DNA from: JACRCG01 sp964524835
GTDB taxonomy: Bacteria; Desulfobacterota; Desulfuromonadia; Geobacterales; Pseudopelobacteraceae
Direction: 5' to 3'
Length of the DNA: 64,000 bases
Assembly: GCA_964524835.1 (NCBI GenBank)
Contig: CAZGEG010000021.1
Location: forward strand, 18,272 to 82,271
Every line of letters begins with the position of its first letter. The first letter of the stretch is position 1. Below are positions 6,546 through 15,479 of the stretch, in pieces. The notes beneath the pieces were generated by a model that was not told where the DNA came from, searched no databases, and saw only the letters and a program-made list of their open reading frames with translations. Both the position numbers and the translations under genes were made by a program.

Positions 6546-7427
6546 CTATGGGTGAAACCGACTTACTCGGAGAATCATGATAACGAGTGCAAACAAGCGG
6601 TGGAAGAGATAATCGACATGCTCCGTTTCTTTGATTGGTACCTTGCCAGTCTCCGAATGACGGATCATGAAGTTGTTACCGATATCTGTCAGCTCTCGAG
6701 CCTCCCGCTCAACACGATCTCGAAGGTTCGGCTCAGCAACGGAAGCATCAAGCAGTGCCTTTAAGCTGGTCTTCTTATCCCCTGGCAGTATCGTCTTCAG
6801 CCGCTCCCAAGCGTCCCAAAGCTTCTCAAGGGCCTCCAATCTTACGTTGATATCGGGGTCTTTGAACTTCCGCCGGGCAGTCTCGAGAAGCCGGTCAAGT
6901 TCAGCATCTCCACTAAAGAATACTGCCGAGGCCAAACACTCTCTCAAGATAGGAGGTCCCAGCCGCTGGATTTGCCCTGAAGCATTAACCTCATATGGAT
7001 GACCGCATCGCCTAAGCATGGTGTTGACTTCAGTACGATATTCATCGAAGCCCCGAGCGCGGTCAAAATTGGTAATGTGATTGTGCCGTCCGTAGTCGTG
7101 GTAGACTCGTCGGGCGGGCATTGAGATAATGCGTCCGAAGAACTCCACCGCATCTAAGGCGTCAAGCGTCGCTGGAATATCCTCTGATTCCAAGGGCCAA
7201 GAAACCCTCGGATTATGGGCTGTGAATGCCTTGCCTAGGCCTTCAGCGTCGGTCTCCACAGGCAGTGGTGCCTCAAAGCAGTTGAGAGGATAACGCTCTG
7301 CGTACCAACCGTCTCGTGATCGGGCCTCCACAAAAGAAACGAACCCAGCCCAAAAGGCTTCGGAAATATCCTGAATCTCACGTTCGACCTCACCACGCTC
7401 TCGTTCGCTGAAGTAGATATTTATCAT
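6546..7427 (-). CDS. unknown protein linked to Kiwa, possible HEPN-type fold
   Basis: 293 residues from the ATG at 7427, chosen because GGAAGG lies just upstream; an in-frame ATG at 7454 is possible. The N-terminal half is rich in aromatic and charged residues and unrecognised. The C-terminal third is helical, with KFKDPDINVRLEALEKLWDAWE and then NNFMIRHSETGK followed by DYLFHRLFALV. Abortive-infection and HEPN-type proteins often end in such a segment, and R-H-S-E-x-G-K is reminiscent of that group, but the R-x4-6-H ribonuclease motif is not clean. It starts 46 bases after kwaB and is probably co-transcribed with it. A defence role is inferred from position only. Confidence 0.6.
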   Translation of the reverse strand: MINIYFSERERGEVEREIQDISEAFWAGFVSFVEARSRDGWYAERYPLNCFEAPLPVETDAEGLGKAFTAHNPRVSWPLESEDIPATLDALDAVEFFGRIISMPARRVYHDYGRHNHITNFDRARGFDEYRTEVNTMLRRCGHPYEVNASGQIQRLGPPILRECLASAVFFSGDAELDRLLETARRKFKDPDINVRLEALEKLWDAWERLKTILPGDKKTSLKALLDASVAEPNLRDRVEREARELTDIGNNFMIRHSETGKVPIKETEHVDYLFHRLFALVIMILRVSRFHP

Positions 7428-7473
7428 AATACCTTCCGGGGCTCTCCGATTCACGAACTTCGACTTTTAAAGC

Positions 7474-8388
7474 CTACACCGGTGTTGCATCGGGAACGTC
7501 ATAGATATTCTCAGTCACTTCACTCATGAGCCGGTGATCCAATAGTACCTGAAGAATTGTTCTCGCTGTTTGTTCACAAGGAATAATCTTGTTGGTAGCC
7601 GGGTCAAAATTTATGTCCCAGTTATGCCTGACGCTGACACATTGCAGACTGGCCAGGAAGCCAGGCCTCCCATACAAAGCTTTTTCCTCCACGGTCGCCA
7701 TCCGACGCAGATGGATGGAGTTGTTTCCAACATAGGAAATCAACGGCTGAAGATCAGTAAATAGCCCATTAAAAGATGAATTTTGCTGTAAACCCAAAAA
7801 TGCCTGTGTGTAAGCAGCTCGGTACTCCATAGCTGATTCAAAGCCTCGTTTGTTTCCAATGAATAATAGCGCTCCTTTGCAAAAGAAATCAAAAGTACGT
7901 TCAATAGAAAAGGCGTTATCCTCGGCGGCAGAGAGTTCACCTTCTGCGAAAACTATATTAATGAACTTCTTTGGGTAAGATGTCTTCCATGACGCAGTTG
8001 ACCGTTTTACTGCGTAGACCGTTTCACCATTATGAGTAAACTTGACTAAGTATCCTTCGGCCCCTTTCAAGTCCCTAATCCCTTGTAAATGGCACTCTGG
8101 TTCAGGTCGGTCAACTTGCGCTTTAAGAAATTGGAAGTCTGTTCCTTGCTGAGGTGTAGAAAGACAACTATTCTCATTCGTTTCTGACAAGTAAGAGTAT
8201 TGAGAAACTTCTGTAATTCTAGCCATCTCTGTCTGAATAAGAGCTTTCAACATATCTGTCAAAGCTTGGTCAGTCGGAACGAAATGAGCCGTAAACTTCC
8301 TGTTGGTTGTGCTTTTCTTGAAAACCCACAGATGTGCGCTGGCATTGGCGTAATCAAAGGTGCATAGAGAATTGAAGGTGGCCTGCAT
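7474..8388 (-). CDS. kwaB: Kiwa defence protein KwaB (DUF4868)
   Basis: 304 residues matching the DUF4868 family: a conserved middle with KGAEGYLVKFTHNGETVYAVKR in outline, a KKFINIVFAEGEL strand, and a hydrophobic FDFFCKGALLFIGNK region. In the Kiwa anti-phage system KwaB is the soluble partner that binds DNA and acts together with the membrane protein KwaA after phage infection is sensed. It starts two bases after kwaA ends, as usual for this pair, and its length is typical. The identification rests on family pattern plus gene order. Confidence 0.85.
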   Translation of the reverse strand: MQATFNSLCTFDYANASAHLWVFKKSTTNRKFTAHFVPTDQALTDMLKALIQTEMARITEVSQYSYLSETNENSCLSTPQQGTDFQFLKAQVDRPEPECHLQGIRDLKGAEGYLVKFTHNGETVYAVKRSTASWKTSYPKKFINIVFAEGELSAAEDNAFSIERTFDFFCKGALLFIGNKRGFESAMEYRAAYTQAFLGLQQNSSFNGLFTDLQPLISYVGNNSIHLRRMATVEEKALYGRPGFLASLQCVSVRHNWDINFDPATNKIIPCEQTARTILQVLLDHRLMSEVTENIYDVPDATPV

Positions 8389-8390
8389 AT

Positions 8391-8972
8391 TTAGTCCCTC
8401 GCAATATAGAAATCTTGGATAGTCTGGGCCTTGTATGGTCCAGGAGCCATAATGCCTTGCTTCAGCACTCGAACCTGTCGGGTGGCTCCGCTTACCGTTA
8501 TTGTCGCCTCATAAAGTCGCCAACCGAACATCAGCAGAAGTGGGTTCATGATGATCTGTCCCGACTTATAGGTGATTGCAAACATCCACAACAAGAAAAC
8601 GGCAAAGCCAAGCAACTTTTCGGGTTCATTGTAGTTAATTCCCATAAATGAAACTACGTAAGGAAATACATAGTTTATTATATCGTTTGGCGTCTGTTTT
8701 GAGGTAACAACCTCAACATTGAAAGGGTATGAGATTTTTTTAAACAATAAATTTGCTACTACCATTGAGATGAATGTCATGGATATAAAAGACAGGGAAA
8801 GTACAGGATTATTGAACGGATTAAATAGGCAGTCTTTTAGTGGAGTCCTGCCTGGAATGCAAACAGACATTTTCCACCAACTTTTTGGTATATCCTGAAC
8901 AGCAAGAATAATTGCCAATGGCAGATAAGAGCCAATGAATATCAGGAATGCTGAAATCAATCTGAATTGCAT
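8391..8972 (-). CDS. kwaA: Kiwa defence membrane protein KwaA
   Basis: 193 residues with four clear membrane segments: about 5-25, 57-78, 103-130 and 138-152. A polar loop after the first helix holds Cys pairs and Trp residues (KSWWKMSVCIPGR), and a short charged tail ends the protein. Topology, size and the position just upstream of a DUF4868 gene match KwaA, the membrane sensor of Kiwa. The gene is AT-rich relative to the tra region, consistent with horizontal gain. The region 8973-9150 upstream holds only its presumed promoter. Confidence 0.82.
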   Translation of the reverse strand: MQFRLISAFLIFIGSYLPLAIILAVQDIPKSWWKMSVCIPGRTPLKDCLFNPFNNPVLSLSFISMTFISMVVANLLFKKISYPFNVEVVTSKQTPNDIINYVFPYVVSFMGINYNEPEKLLGFAVFLLWMFAITYKSGQIIMNPLLLMFGWRLYEATITVSGATRQVRVLKQGIMAPGPYKAQTIQDFYIARD

Positions 8973-9150
8973 AACTGTTCCATGTGAACCTTACCCTCGG
9001 GTTGTATAATTCGTAATTTGATAACCACAATCGCCATAACCTTACTCACTCAAAATCACCATCTGTATCAGCATCTGATTGTTAACATAGAAAGGCACAT
9101 CTGTATCGCCGAGGACAGAGTGAATATGGCCACAGTTGACGGTTACTACT

Positions 9151-9891
9151 CTATAACTTTGCTGCTAAGATTTTGTTGTAAGCATTACAAATGGTAGCCA
9201 CAATAGTTTCCACTTCATTTATATTGTTGTACCTGCCATAGGAAATGCGAATAGCAGATTTCGCATGATTTTCGGTTAACCCTAATGCCATTAGCACATG
9301 TGAAGGTTTATCCTTTCCGGATGTGCAAGCGGAACTTGTGGACACACATATTCCCTTCAAGTCCAATAAATGCATAAGGGATTCGCCTGTGACACCATCA
9401 AAGACGATGTTAACAATTCCTGGCAAGTGATTATTCTCATCACCATTAATAAAAATACTCGATATTTTAGCGCGTATCCCGCATATCGTTGATTGAACAA
9501 AGGCCGATAATTTTTCGGCCATTGCGGTCATATCATTTACGCTTTCACTAATGGCATATCCCGCTGCCACTAACCCCTTGCACACGGGTTCCGGGATCTG
9601 CGCATTACACAGCGCGAGCCATTTCAGGACGCGAGCCTCGTCGTCCGTGAACAGTTTTTGCAGAACCAGCGACGCGTGGCTCTTGCCCGTGCCATACGCG
9701 CCCGTGATCCACAGCGTCTTGTTCCCGCCCTCTAAATTCTTGAGCAGTTCACGCAAAATCTCCACGAACGAATCATGCGGATAGAATCCCAGCCAGGTCT
9801 CCGGCGCCTTATTGATGTCCGCCAGCGTCATGCACGGCGCGTAATCAGGTCTGATCCCGAAATAGTCTTTGTAGAATGCCATGTCTTTCAA
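9151..9891 (-). CDS. chimeric gene: P-loop ATPase start joined to cysteine desulfurase tail
   Basis: 246 residues of two origins. Residues 1 to about 115 are the beginning of a large defence-type ATPase with a Walker A GAYGTGKS at 64-71. From about 120 the sequence is the C-terminal domain of an IscS/DndA-like cysteine desulfurase: NGDENNHLPGIVNI, then STSSACTSG with the catalytic Cys189, then RISYGRYN. The pyridoxal-phosphate lysine domain is missing, so no desulfurase activity is expected. Base composition changes near 9540-9560 from GC-rich to AT-rich, which marks the junction. It looks like a deletion scar between two neighbouring genes of a sulfur-dependent DNA-modification or BREX-type-4-like locus. 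It is the last gene of a four-gene operon. Confidence 0.75.
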   Translation of the reverse strand: MKDMAFYKDYFGIRPDYAPCMTLADINKAPETWLGFYPHDSFVEILRELLKNLEGGNKTLWITGAYGTGKSHASLVLQKLFTDDEARVLKWLALCNAQIPEPVCKGLVAAGYAISESVNDMTAMAEKLSAFVQSTICGIRAKISSIFINGDENNHLPGIVNIVFDGVTGESLMHLLDLKGICVSTSSACTSGKDKPSHVLMALGLTENHAKSAIRISYGRYNNINEVETIVATICNAYNKILAAKL

Positions 9892-9906
9892 TCCCCCTGG
9901 TGTAGG

Positions 9907-12300
9907 CTACTTCTGCAAAATCAATCCGACCACATCGTCTCGATTATTCGTTTCAGGAAACAACCGAACCTCGTCCAGCCCCAGCGTGAAGCTGCATGCG
10001 ATGAAGTCTGGATGCACCGCCGCCAGCCCCATGCACTGCTTCTTGAACTCATCCGGCGGGATGCCGAATGCCGCCAGCGGTGACACAACTTCGCCATCGA
10101 ACTCCGTCGCCATCATTTGCCGCACCGTGAACGCATCGCGTCCAGATTTCTCCGCCATTACATAAAGCCCGTAAAGAACTACCAGTGGATCCACCGAACG
10201 CGAACGGCGCGTGAATCCGACCGTGAGTTTCCCTTTTTTTGTCAACTCACACACGCTGTTTTCGCCCGTACCAAACGGAGTCGAGACCAGCATGTTTTTT
10301 AACGCTTGCATCCCGCCTTTTTTGGTCACATCCCTGATGTCATTTCCGAGCATGTCAAACAGATCGGCATCCTGATAGGACACATTCATTTTCAGTGAAC
10401 AGACCAGCCATTTCACCACCGGCGCATAGTTGCACAATCCCATCCATACGCAGTCCCACGCCGATGGATCCTCCACGCCCCTTTTCTCAAACACGTCAAG
10501 CAACTTCGTAGGTGCCGTCGTTTTCGCGTCCATCAGCAATCCTTGACGGAACCATGCTTTCGCAGCCGGAACCTGCTTGGCACGGTTAAGCTGCGCCGTC
10601 TGGTCGAGCGCCCCGCGCTCGGCTAGATAGACGGAGACAAATTGCGTCCGAAGCCCGAAATTGTTATAAGCATTAATCCCTTTTAGTCCAGTTTGTGTAT
10701 TATCAGAAACATACATTGATTTAAACCTCCAACACCCATAATCTATGTTGTGACACCGCAAGCAATAGATACATTTTGTTTCGTCAATTACCACCCTGCC
10801 ATTGCTCGTATGAAGCGCGCCCGTTGGGCATTCCGCTTCACACGTCTGGCAGCCAACACACGCCACGGACTTCTGCAAGACCGTCCGCAAGACCGGAAAA
10901 AGCCGCTTCCGCTCTGCATCGTCTATAAATGAAAATCTAATCTTCCCAGCGCCGTTTGTAGCATCGCAGATCTTGAACAAAACACCTTCACTCCGTCCGT
11001 TTTTCAACACCAGCCGAAAATAACCTTCAGGCTCATCCATGAAGACATTTCCCGCCGTTTTCAACCATTCCAAAAACGATGCAGCATTCAATCCCGCGCC
11101 ACGCCATTCAACATCCAACCCATCTGTTTTTTCAGAGGAACGTGAAAGGCGTTTCTTCAACGTCACACCGCTTTTCCGTGCCTGCCAGTTTGAACTTCCC
11201 AGAAATTCTCGCGCTTCCTCTTGGGAAACAAACTCTTTTGCACTAGTTTCAATGATCGCATCGCTGTATGGTTTGATCGCCTCCGGATAGACAGCATCCA
11301 CGAACCACGCGTACCTATCGGAAGATTCCGGGCACATCACGCACCCGACACGGGATAGACCGTATCGGTAGGCACAGTTGACCATCAAATCATTTTCAAG
11401 CAGATAGAGCCACAACTCATGCGCACCCCACTCCAAAATCGGCATCAGATTAGCCTGGGATGATGTTTTTACGCCTTTACCGATGTCTTCGTAGGCGGAA
11501 CGACTCAAGCTCTCTTCACTGCGGACACCAAGAAACGCAGCAGCTTTGACCGACGTCACGTCCAGCCGTTGTTTGAGTTCGATCAGAGCGGGGGCGCTCT
11601 TGTGCACAGAGCAACACCATCGAACTGACCGTGACGGCGGGCCGAAGAGTCGCCAGTTTTCCAAGGCGGGGGTCTTGGCGGAGACTTTCAAAAACGGGCG
11701 GCCTTCGTAGCGGCTTTGGATATCTTCCCAGACGCGATAGGTATCCGGCAGTTCCATATCCGTATCACTAAAAACAACCGGTACGTCCAACGGGAGAACC
11801 TTGTGGCAGAGGTCGAGCAGAACTACCGAATCCTTGCCGCCGCTGAAGCCGATATAGATCGCATCACATTTCCCTGCGTAGGCATCGTACATCTCTTTGA
11901 TACGCTTGAGCGTATCCGCCACCAGCGCAGCCATGATGCCACGGTTTTCGGCCACCATTGCCACAACATCAACCGGAACCAGCTTCAATTTTCTTAGTGG
12001 CTTCACTCCTTCGGACGAAACTTCGTCCTCGCACAATACACCCTTCCATACGATGTCCAGCGGCTTGCCGTAACGTGTTTTATGGAGTTTCGCGATTTCT
12101 TCGCCGCGATACAGATACACGTTCTGCTTTGCCCAGAGGAGCGGACGCCGCTCCGACTGGTCGAACGCCAGCCGCGCCTCCAACCCTGTGAGCGTCAGTT
12201 CCTCCGCGAAGACCGGACGGATTTCGCTCGCCACAAACTTTCCGGTCTGCGTCGTCAGGCGGTACCCGCGCGTACGCTTGACCCATTCGTAGCTATACAT
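9907..12300 (-). CDS. PAPS reductase-family / ferredoxin / DUF4007-like fusion protein
   Basis: About 797 residues from the ATG at 12300, chosen for GGAGGG upstream and an 8-base overlap with the previous stop. Residues 150-390 form a PP-loop ATP pyrophosphatase of the PAPS-reductase type, with SGGKDS at 153-158 and downstream Cys residues (CVMCPE). A bacterial ferredoxin segment follows at about 490-540, with CVGCQTCEAECP and CIYCLRC for two 4Fe-4S clusters. The C-terminal third resembles DUF4007. Such proteins (DndC, BrxP and relatives) supply sulfur chemistry in phosphorothioate DNA modification and type-4 BREX. The rest of that system is absent here, so the gene may be orphaned. Confidence 0.78.
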   Translation of the reverse strand: MYSYEWVKRTRGYRLTTQTGKFVASEIRPVFAEELTLTGLEARLAFDQSERRPLLWAKQNVYLYRGEEIAKLHKTRYGKPLDIVWKGVLCEDEVSSEGVKPLRKLKLVPVDVVAMVAENRGIMAALVADTLKRIKEMYDAYAGKCDAIYIGFSGGKDSVVLLDLCHKVLPLDVPVVFSDTDMELPDTYRVWEDIQSRYEGRPFLKVSAKTPALENWRLFGPPSRSVRWCCSVHKSAPALIELKQRLDVTSVKAAAFLGVRSEESLSRSAYEDIGKGVKTSSQANLMPILEWGAHELWLYLLENDLMVNCAYRYGLSRVGCVMCPESSDRYAWFVDAVYPEAIKPYSDAIIETSAKEFVSQEEAREFLGSSNWQARKSGVTLKKRLSRSSEKTDGLDVEWRGAGLNAASFLEWLKTAGNVFMDEPEGYFRLVLKNGRSEGVLFKICDATNGAGKIRFSFIDDAERKRLFPVLRTVLQKSVACVGCQTCEAECPTGALHTSNGRVVIDETKCIYCLRCHNIDYGCWRFKSMYVSDNTQTGLKGINAYNNFGLRTQFVSVYLAERGALDQTAQLNRAKQVPAAKAWFRQGLLMDAKTTAPTKLLDVFEKRGVEDPSAWDCVWMGLCNYAPVVKWLVCSLKMNVSYQDADLFDMLGNDIRDVTKKGGMQALKNMLVSTPFGTGENSVCELTKKGKLTVGFTRRSRSVDPLVVLYGLYVMAEKSGRDAFTVRQMMATEFDGEVVSPLAAFGIPPDEFKKQCMGLAAVHPDFIACSFTLGLDEVRLFPETNNRDDVVGLILQK

Positions 12301-13714
12301 TCGCGCCGCCCTCCGGCACGATGCCGTTCTTTTCACAAATATCAAAATAGCGACGACGATTTATAATGTATTCCTTCACAGTCGAAACCATGAGACCATT
12401 CTCTTGTGCAACATTCTCCATGCTTTCCCCGTTTGCTAAGCCTCGCACCCATTCCGCGACACGCGGATTGGTGCCGGCACTTTTGAACGCCCGCCAAGTT
12501 GAAGGCGATAACGGCCGTCCTTCCAATCCGATGATTTTGCCTTCCGCGTTTTCTACTTCAGAGGGCGGCGACATCTCCGCTGCCTGATATCCGTCCTGTT
12601 TCCCCTCCCGTTCCAACCGCAATCGACGATCCCACAATATTTCGCCTTCGTAGTTGAAATGCCAAAAACCGTTTCCAGCCGTTCCTCCTAACAAATGCAT
12701 CGCCAACGCCGAAATCGCCCATGTCTTGCCGCCGTATTCCACTTGATTGGAGTCATCCAGTACGGTGCAGGTGATATGACTGTCCTTTGTGAAGACCAGT
12801 TCTGCGCCAATCGGCACACCAAGGCTACGGAAGCGCGTGTTTGGGCTACGCACACGCTTGCCCTGCATGGACCAGTCATTTACTTTTTCGCGGGGTTTCT
12901 TCGTATTCGGGAAGACATTGTTCCCGCCCTGATAGTGTTTCGCGCAGACGCGCATGAAAGTGTCGTTATCCGGCAGGGCGTATTCCTTGCGGAATCGGAT
13001 GCGGTAGAGCAAATTCAACGCGAATTCTAGATTTGCAGCAGACATTCTCTCTTCCAGCACAACCAGCGTATCGACGGCGGTTGTCAGTTTTTCCGAAAAA
13101 TCCTCCGGCAGGTGAATCGCCTCCGTACTGCACCAGCAGTGCACCCCACCGACTTCCGCCGCATGGACTTCCGGCAGGAATTGCACGCGGATGACCTCCA
13201 ACGCCTCAGCGGTCAGGTGCGGCATCGCATGTTCGATTTCATGAAAGGTCAACGTGCCGTCCGCCTCTTCAAGCCATCCGGCGATTGTTTCAGATATTGC
13301 CGCCAAACTATCGTCCAGACTAAGTGGGGGCTGGGAACAGAAATAACCTCCCTTTCCCCACACAGCGACCGTGAAACCCAAATGCCTCAGAAATGCTGCG
13401 CAATCCTCCGGCGTGGCAATATGGCGGAAAACACCGTAAAAACCTCTAAACAGCCGTTCGACCGAAAAGCAACCGTATTCCATTAGCCATTCCATCGCCT
13501 GCCCATCGAACGCCAACCGGGACTTATCATCCGAGATCATCTCGCCGGAAAACCACAACCCGTTCCCCAGTTGGAACATCTCGGCTTTCAGATTTTCGAT
13601 CTGCCAATCCTCAAACGGGACTTTCTGCCTCAACAGCCGCACCGCCATCGGATCGAATGACACGCCGTTGGGGCATTCCCGCCCCAATGCTGCTAAAAGC
13701 TCAGCAGTCGTCAT
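12293..13714 (-). CDS. unknown protein with DUF4357-like domain, sulfur-defence operon
   Basis: 473 residues; the ATG at 13714 follows GGAGGG. The N-terminal 270 residues are helical and unrecognised. At about 320-395 a compact beta-rich segment reads GVPIGAELVFTKDSHITCTVLDD, then VEYGGKTWAISALAMHLLGG and later WHFNYEGEILWDRR. This resembles the DUF4357 domain found in restriction-associated proteins. The last 60 residues contain a helix-turn-helix-like stretch (GESMENVAQENGLMVSTVKEYI in outline). It overlaps the PAPS-reductase gene by eight bases, so it belongs to the same operon. Role unknown; DNA recognition is a reasonable guess. Confidence 0.6.
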   Translation of the reverse strand: MTTAELLAALGRECPNGVSFDPMAVRLLRQKVPFEDWQIENLKAEMFQLGNGLWFSGEMISDDKSRLAFDGQAMEWLMEYGCFSVERLFRGFYGVFRHIATPEDCAAFLRHLGFTVAVWGKGGYFCSQPPLSLDDSLAAISETIAGWLEEADGTLTFHEIEHAMPHLTAEALEVIRVQFLPEVHAAEVGGVHCWCSTEAIHLPEDFSEKLTTAVDTLVVLEERMSAANLEFALNLLYRIRFRKEYALPDNDTFMRVCAKHYQGGNNVFPNTKKPREKVNDWSMQGKRVRSPNTRFRSLGVPIGAELVFTKDSHITCTVLDDSNQVEYGGKTWAISALAMHLLGGTAGNGFWHFNYEGEILWDRRLRLEREGKQDGYQAAEMSPPSEVENAEGKIIGLEGRPLSPSTWRAFKSAGTNPRVAEWVRGLANGESMENVAQENGLMVSTVKEYIINRRRYFDICEKNGIVPEGGANV

Positions 13715-13775
13715 GTTGCCCTCCATTCATGGGAATCTCTTCCCCCGCGGCATTAAAAAGTCACAAGTCAAGACA

Positions 13776-13979
13776 TCAGGCATCGAAGATAGCCCCAAAC
13801 GTGTCTTCCATCTTCTGGCGGGTCTCCAAGGCGACCCCACGGGTACCCCTGAGCTTGCCGTCGATCAGGTCGGCGACGATGCGCTGATGGAGGCCATTCT
13901 TCGTTGCCCAGGAGTTGACGCTTTCATCCATGTCAACGAGTATGTGGGCGATCAACTTCTTTCTTTGGTCTTTGTCCAT
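13776..13979 (-). CDS. small HTH regulator of the sulfur-defence operon
   Basis: A 67-residue helical protein, MDKDQRKKLIAHILVDMDESVNSW at its start and then GLHQRIVADLIDGKLRG. The second half fits a helix-turn-helix that would bind DNA as a dimer. It lies 62 bases upstream of the next gene and is first in the operon, the usual place for a controller of a modification locus. The palindrome at 14025-14041, 45 bases before its start, is the likely operator. No family name can be given. Confidence 0.6.
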   Translation of the reverse strand: MDKDQRKKLIAHILVDMDESVNSWATKNGLHQRIVADLIDGKLRGTRGVALETRQKMEDTFGAIFDA

Positions 13980-14024
13980 ACAGACACCTGAAGGTTAAGA
14001 TTTGCTACATTTTTGCGGCGATAC

Positions 14025-14041
14025 TACTCATAATTAGAGTA
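14025..14041. promoter_or_regulatory. candidate operator for the small HTH protein
   Basis: Palindrome TACTC, seven bases, GAGTA upstream of the sulfur-defence operon, in AT-rich DNA suitable for a promoter. Confidence 0.4.
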
Positions 14042-14116
14042 AATGTCAACGCCTAAGGAGTCGCCAGTTCAGGCTCCCAATATGTCAACCTGGTAAATTA
14101 CTCAGAAACTGAATAG

Positions 14117-14160
14117 TGAAAAAGCCACCTGTCTGCATAAATCAGACATAGGCGGCTTTC
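14117..14160 (-). terminator. terminator of the second Fic gene
   Basis: AAAGCC-A-CCT-GTCTG pairs with CAGAC-AT-AGG-C-GGCTTT around a 7-base loop; on the minus strand the stem is followed by a T run. It lies about 160 bases beyond the Fic stop at 14323. A weaker hairpin, GGGTAG/CTACCC, lies at 14176-14203. Nothing else is seen in 13980-14322. Confidence 0.65.
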
Positions 14161-14322
14161 AGTTCAACCGATATGTATCAAGGGTAGTAAGCCCATTTGT
14201 CTACCCTCCACAAAAAACCATGAAATTGCAACAACTTAATACACCTTTTGACCTCCAATGTCAACGGTATACGTTCAAAGGATGAGGGATGAATTATGAA
14301 GAATTTCCTTCATTCTCGATTT

Positions 14323-15465
14323 TTACAACTTCGTTCCTTCTTCCAAAATTTGCAGGTAATCGGCATAGATGTACCGCTTGTCCCTCTTACGGCCGGTTAT
14401 CTCTTTCAGGATGCCGGCCCCTTCAAGCTGGGAAACCAGCGTAGAAGAAGCTTGATAAGAGATGGAAAAATCACGGGCGATGTCGTTGACCGAGACATAA
14501 GGGGAGTAAAAGAGCTTTTCCAGAATACCGACAGCCAGGGGAGACGATATTTTCTTCTGCCAGAGCAGGTTCCGGTGACGGGATTGCAGCTCCATGATCT
14601 GCTTGGCGGCATCCACAGCCGAATCAGCGGTCACCACGACCCCTTTCAGAAAGAAAGCAATCCACTGCTCGAAATCGCCTTTATCCCGAACCATGTTCAG
14701 ACGGTCGTAGTATTCCTGGCGATATTTCCTGAAATAGTAGCTGAGATAAAGGAGCGGTTTTTCCATCACCCCTTTCCAATGCAGATAATAGGTTATGAGA
14801 AGCCGCCCCAGCCTGCCATTGCCATCCAGAAACGGATGGATCGTTTCGAAGAGGTAGTGGATCAGCGCGCAGTCCACCAGCACCGGCAACTGCTGGGGTT
14901 GATGAAGATAAAGCTCCAGTGCGCCCATCGCCTCTTCCGCCTCGTGAGGCGGGGGTGGGACAAAACGGGCATCCTTGAGGGTGCAGCCGGGCGGACCAAT
15001 CCAGTTCTGGGTCTTTTTGAATTCCCCTGGAGTCTTCTCGCCTCCCCGCACCCCTTCCATCAAGACAGCGTGGATTTCCTTGATCAACCGCAGGCTCATG
15101 GGGAACTCTTCCAGACGCTCCATCCCGTAGTTCAATGCCTTAACGTAGTTGACCACCTCGGCCACGTCGTTGATATTCTCGGGCTTCATGCCGCTCTCGA
15201 ATTCAAACAGGTCTTCAAGGGACGCCTGAGTTCCCTCGATCTGTGAACTGAGGAGCGCCTCCTTTTTGACATACATGGCAATGAAGAGTCCGGCGTTCGG
15301 GAGGATGTGCCCCAGACCATCAAGCCGGGCCAGTGACATGTCGGCACTAGAGAGTAGGTTCTGTAATTCCCCCTCGATTTTGATTGGAGGATTGGGTGGA
15401 AGGGGTGAGGGTAAAAAGGCTTTGTAACCGGTTGGCTGCTGTCGATAGGCACCGCTTCGGTTCAT
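14323..15465 (-). CDS. Fic-family protein with C-terminal winged helix
   Basis: 380 residues of the common Fic/DOC type. The inhibitory motif SSQIEG covers 73-78, a DUF4172-like N-terminal helical region precedes it, and the active site HPFLDGNGRLGR begins at His210. The last 70 residues form a winged helix (YSPYVSVNDIARDFSISYQASSTLVSQLEGAGIL in outline, then a basic wing) that should bind DNA. Predicted activity is AMP transfer to a protein target, restrained by the N-terminal motif. Three TTCAAG sites spaced 41 bases lie just upstream (15480-15567), suggesting self-repression. It is unlike the Fic protein at 3615, whose DNA-binding domain is at the other end. Confidence 0.88.
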   Translation of the reverse strand: MNRSGAYRQQPTGYKAFLPSPLPPNPPIKIEGELQNLLSSADMSLARLDGLGHILPNAGLFIAMYVKKEALLSSQIEGTQASLEDLFEFESGMKPENINDVAEVVNYVKALNYGMERLEEFPMSLRLIKEIHAVLMEGVRGGEKTPGEFKKTQNWIGPPGCTLKDARFVPPPPHEAEEAMGALELYLHQPQQLPVLVDCALIHYLFETIHPFLDGNGRLGRLLITYYLHWKGVMEKPLLYLSYYFRKYRQEYYDRLNMVRDKGDFEQWIAFFLKGVVVTADSAVDAAKQIMELQSRHRNLLWQKKISSPLAVGILEKLFYSPYVSVNDIARDFSISYQASSTLVSQLEGAGILKEITGRKRDKRYIYADYLQILEEGTKL

Positions 15466-15479
15466 GCGCCCTCCTGTTA

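Noticed and set aside
14296..15246. 316-codon plus-strand frame
   Set aside because: Antisense shadow of the second Fic gene, which has the HPFLDGNGRLGR motif.
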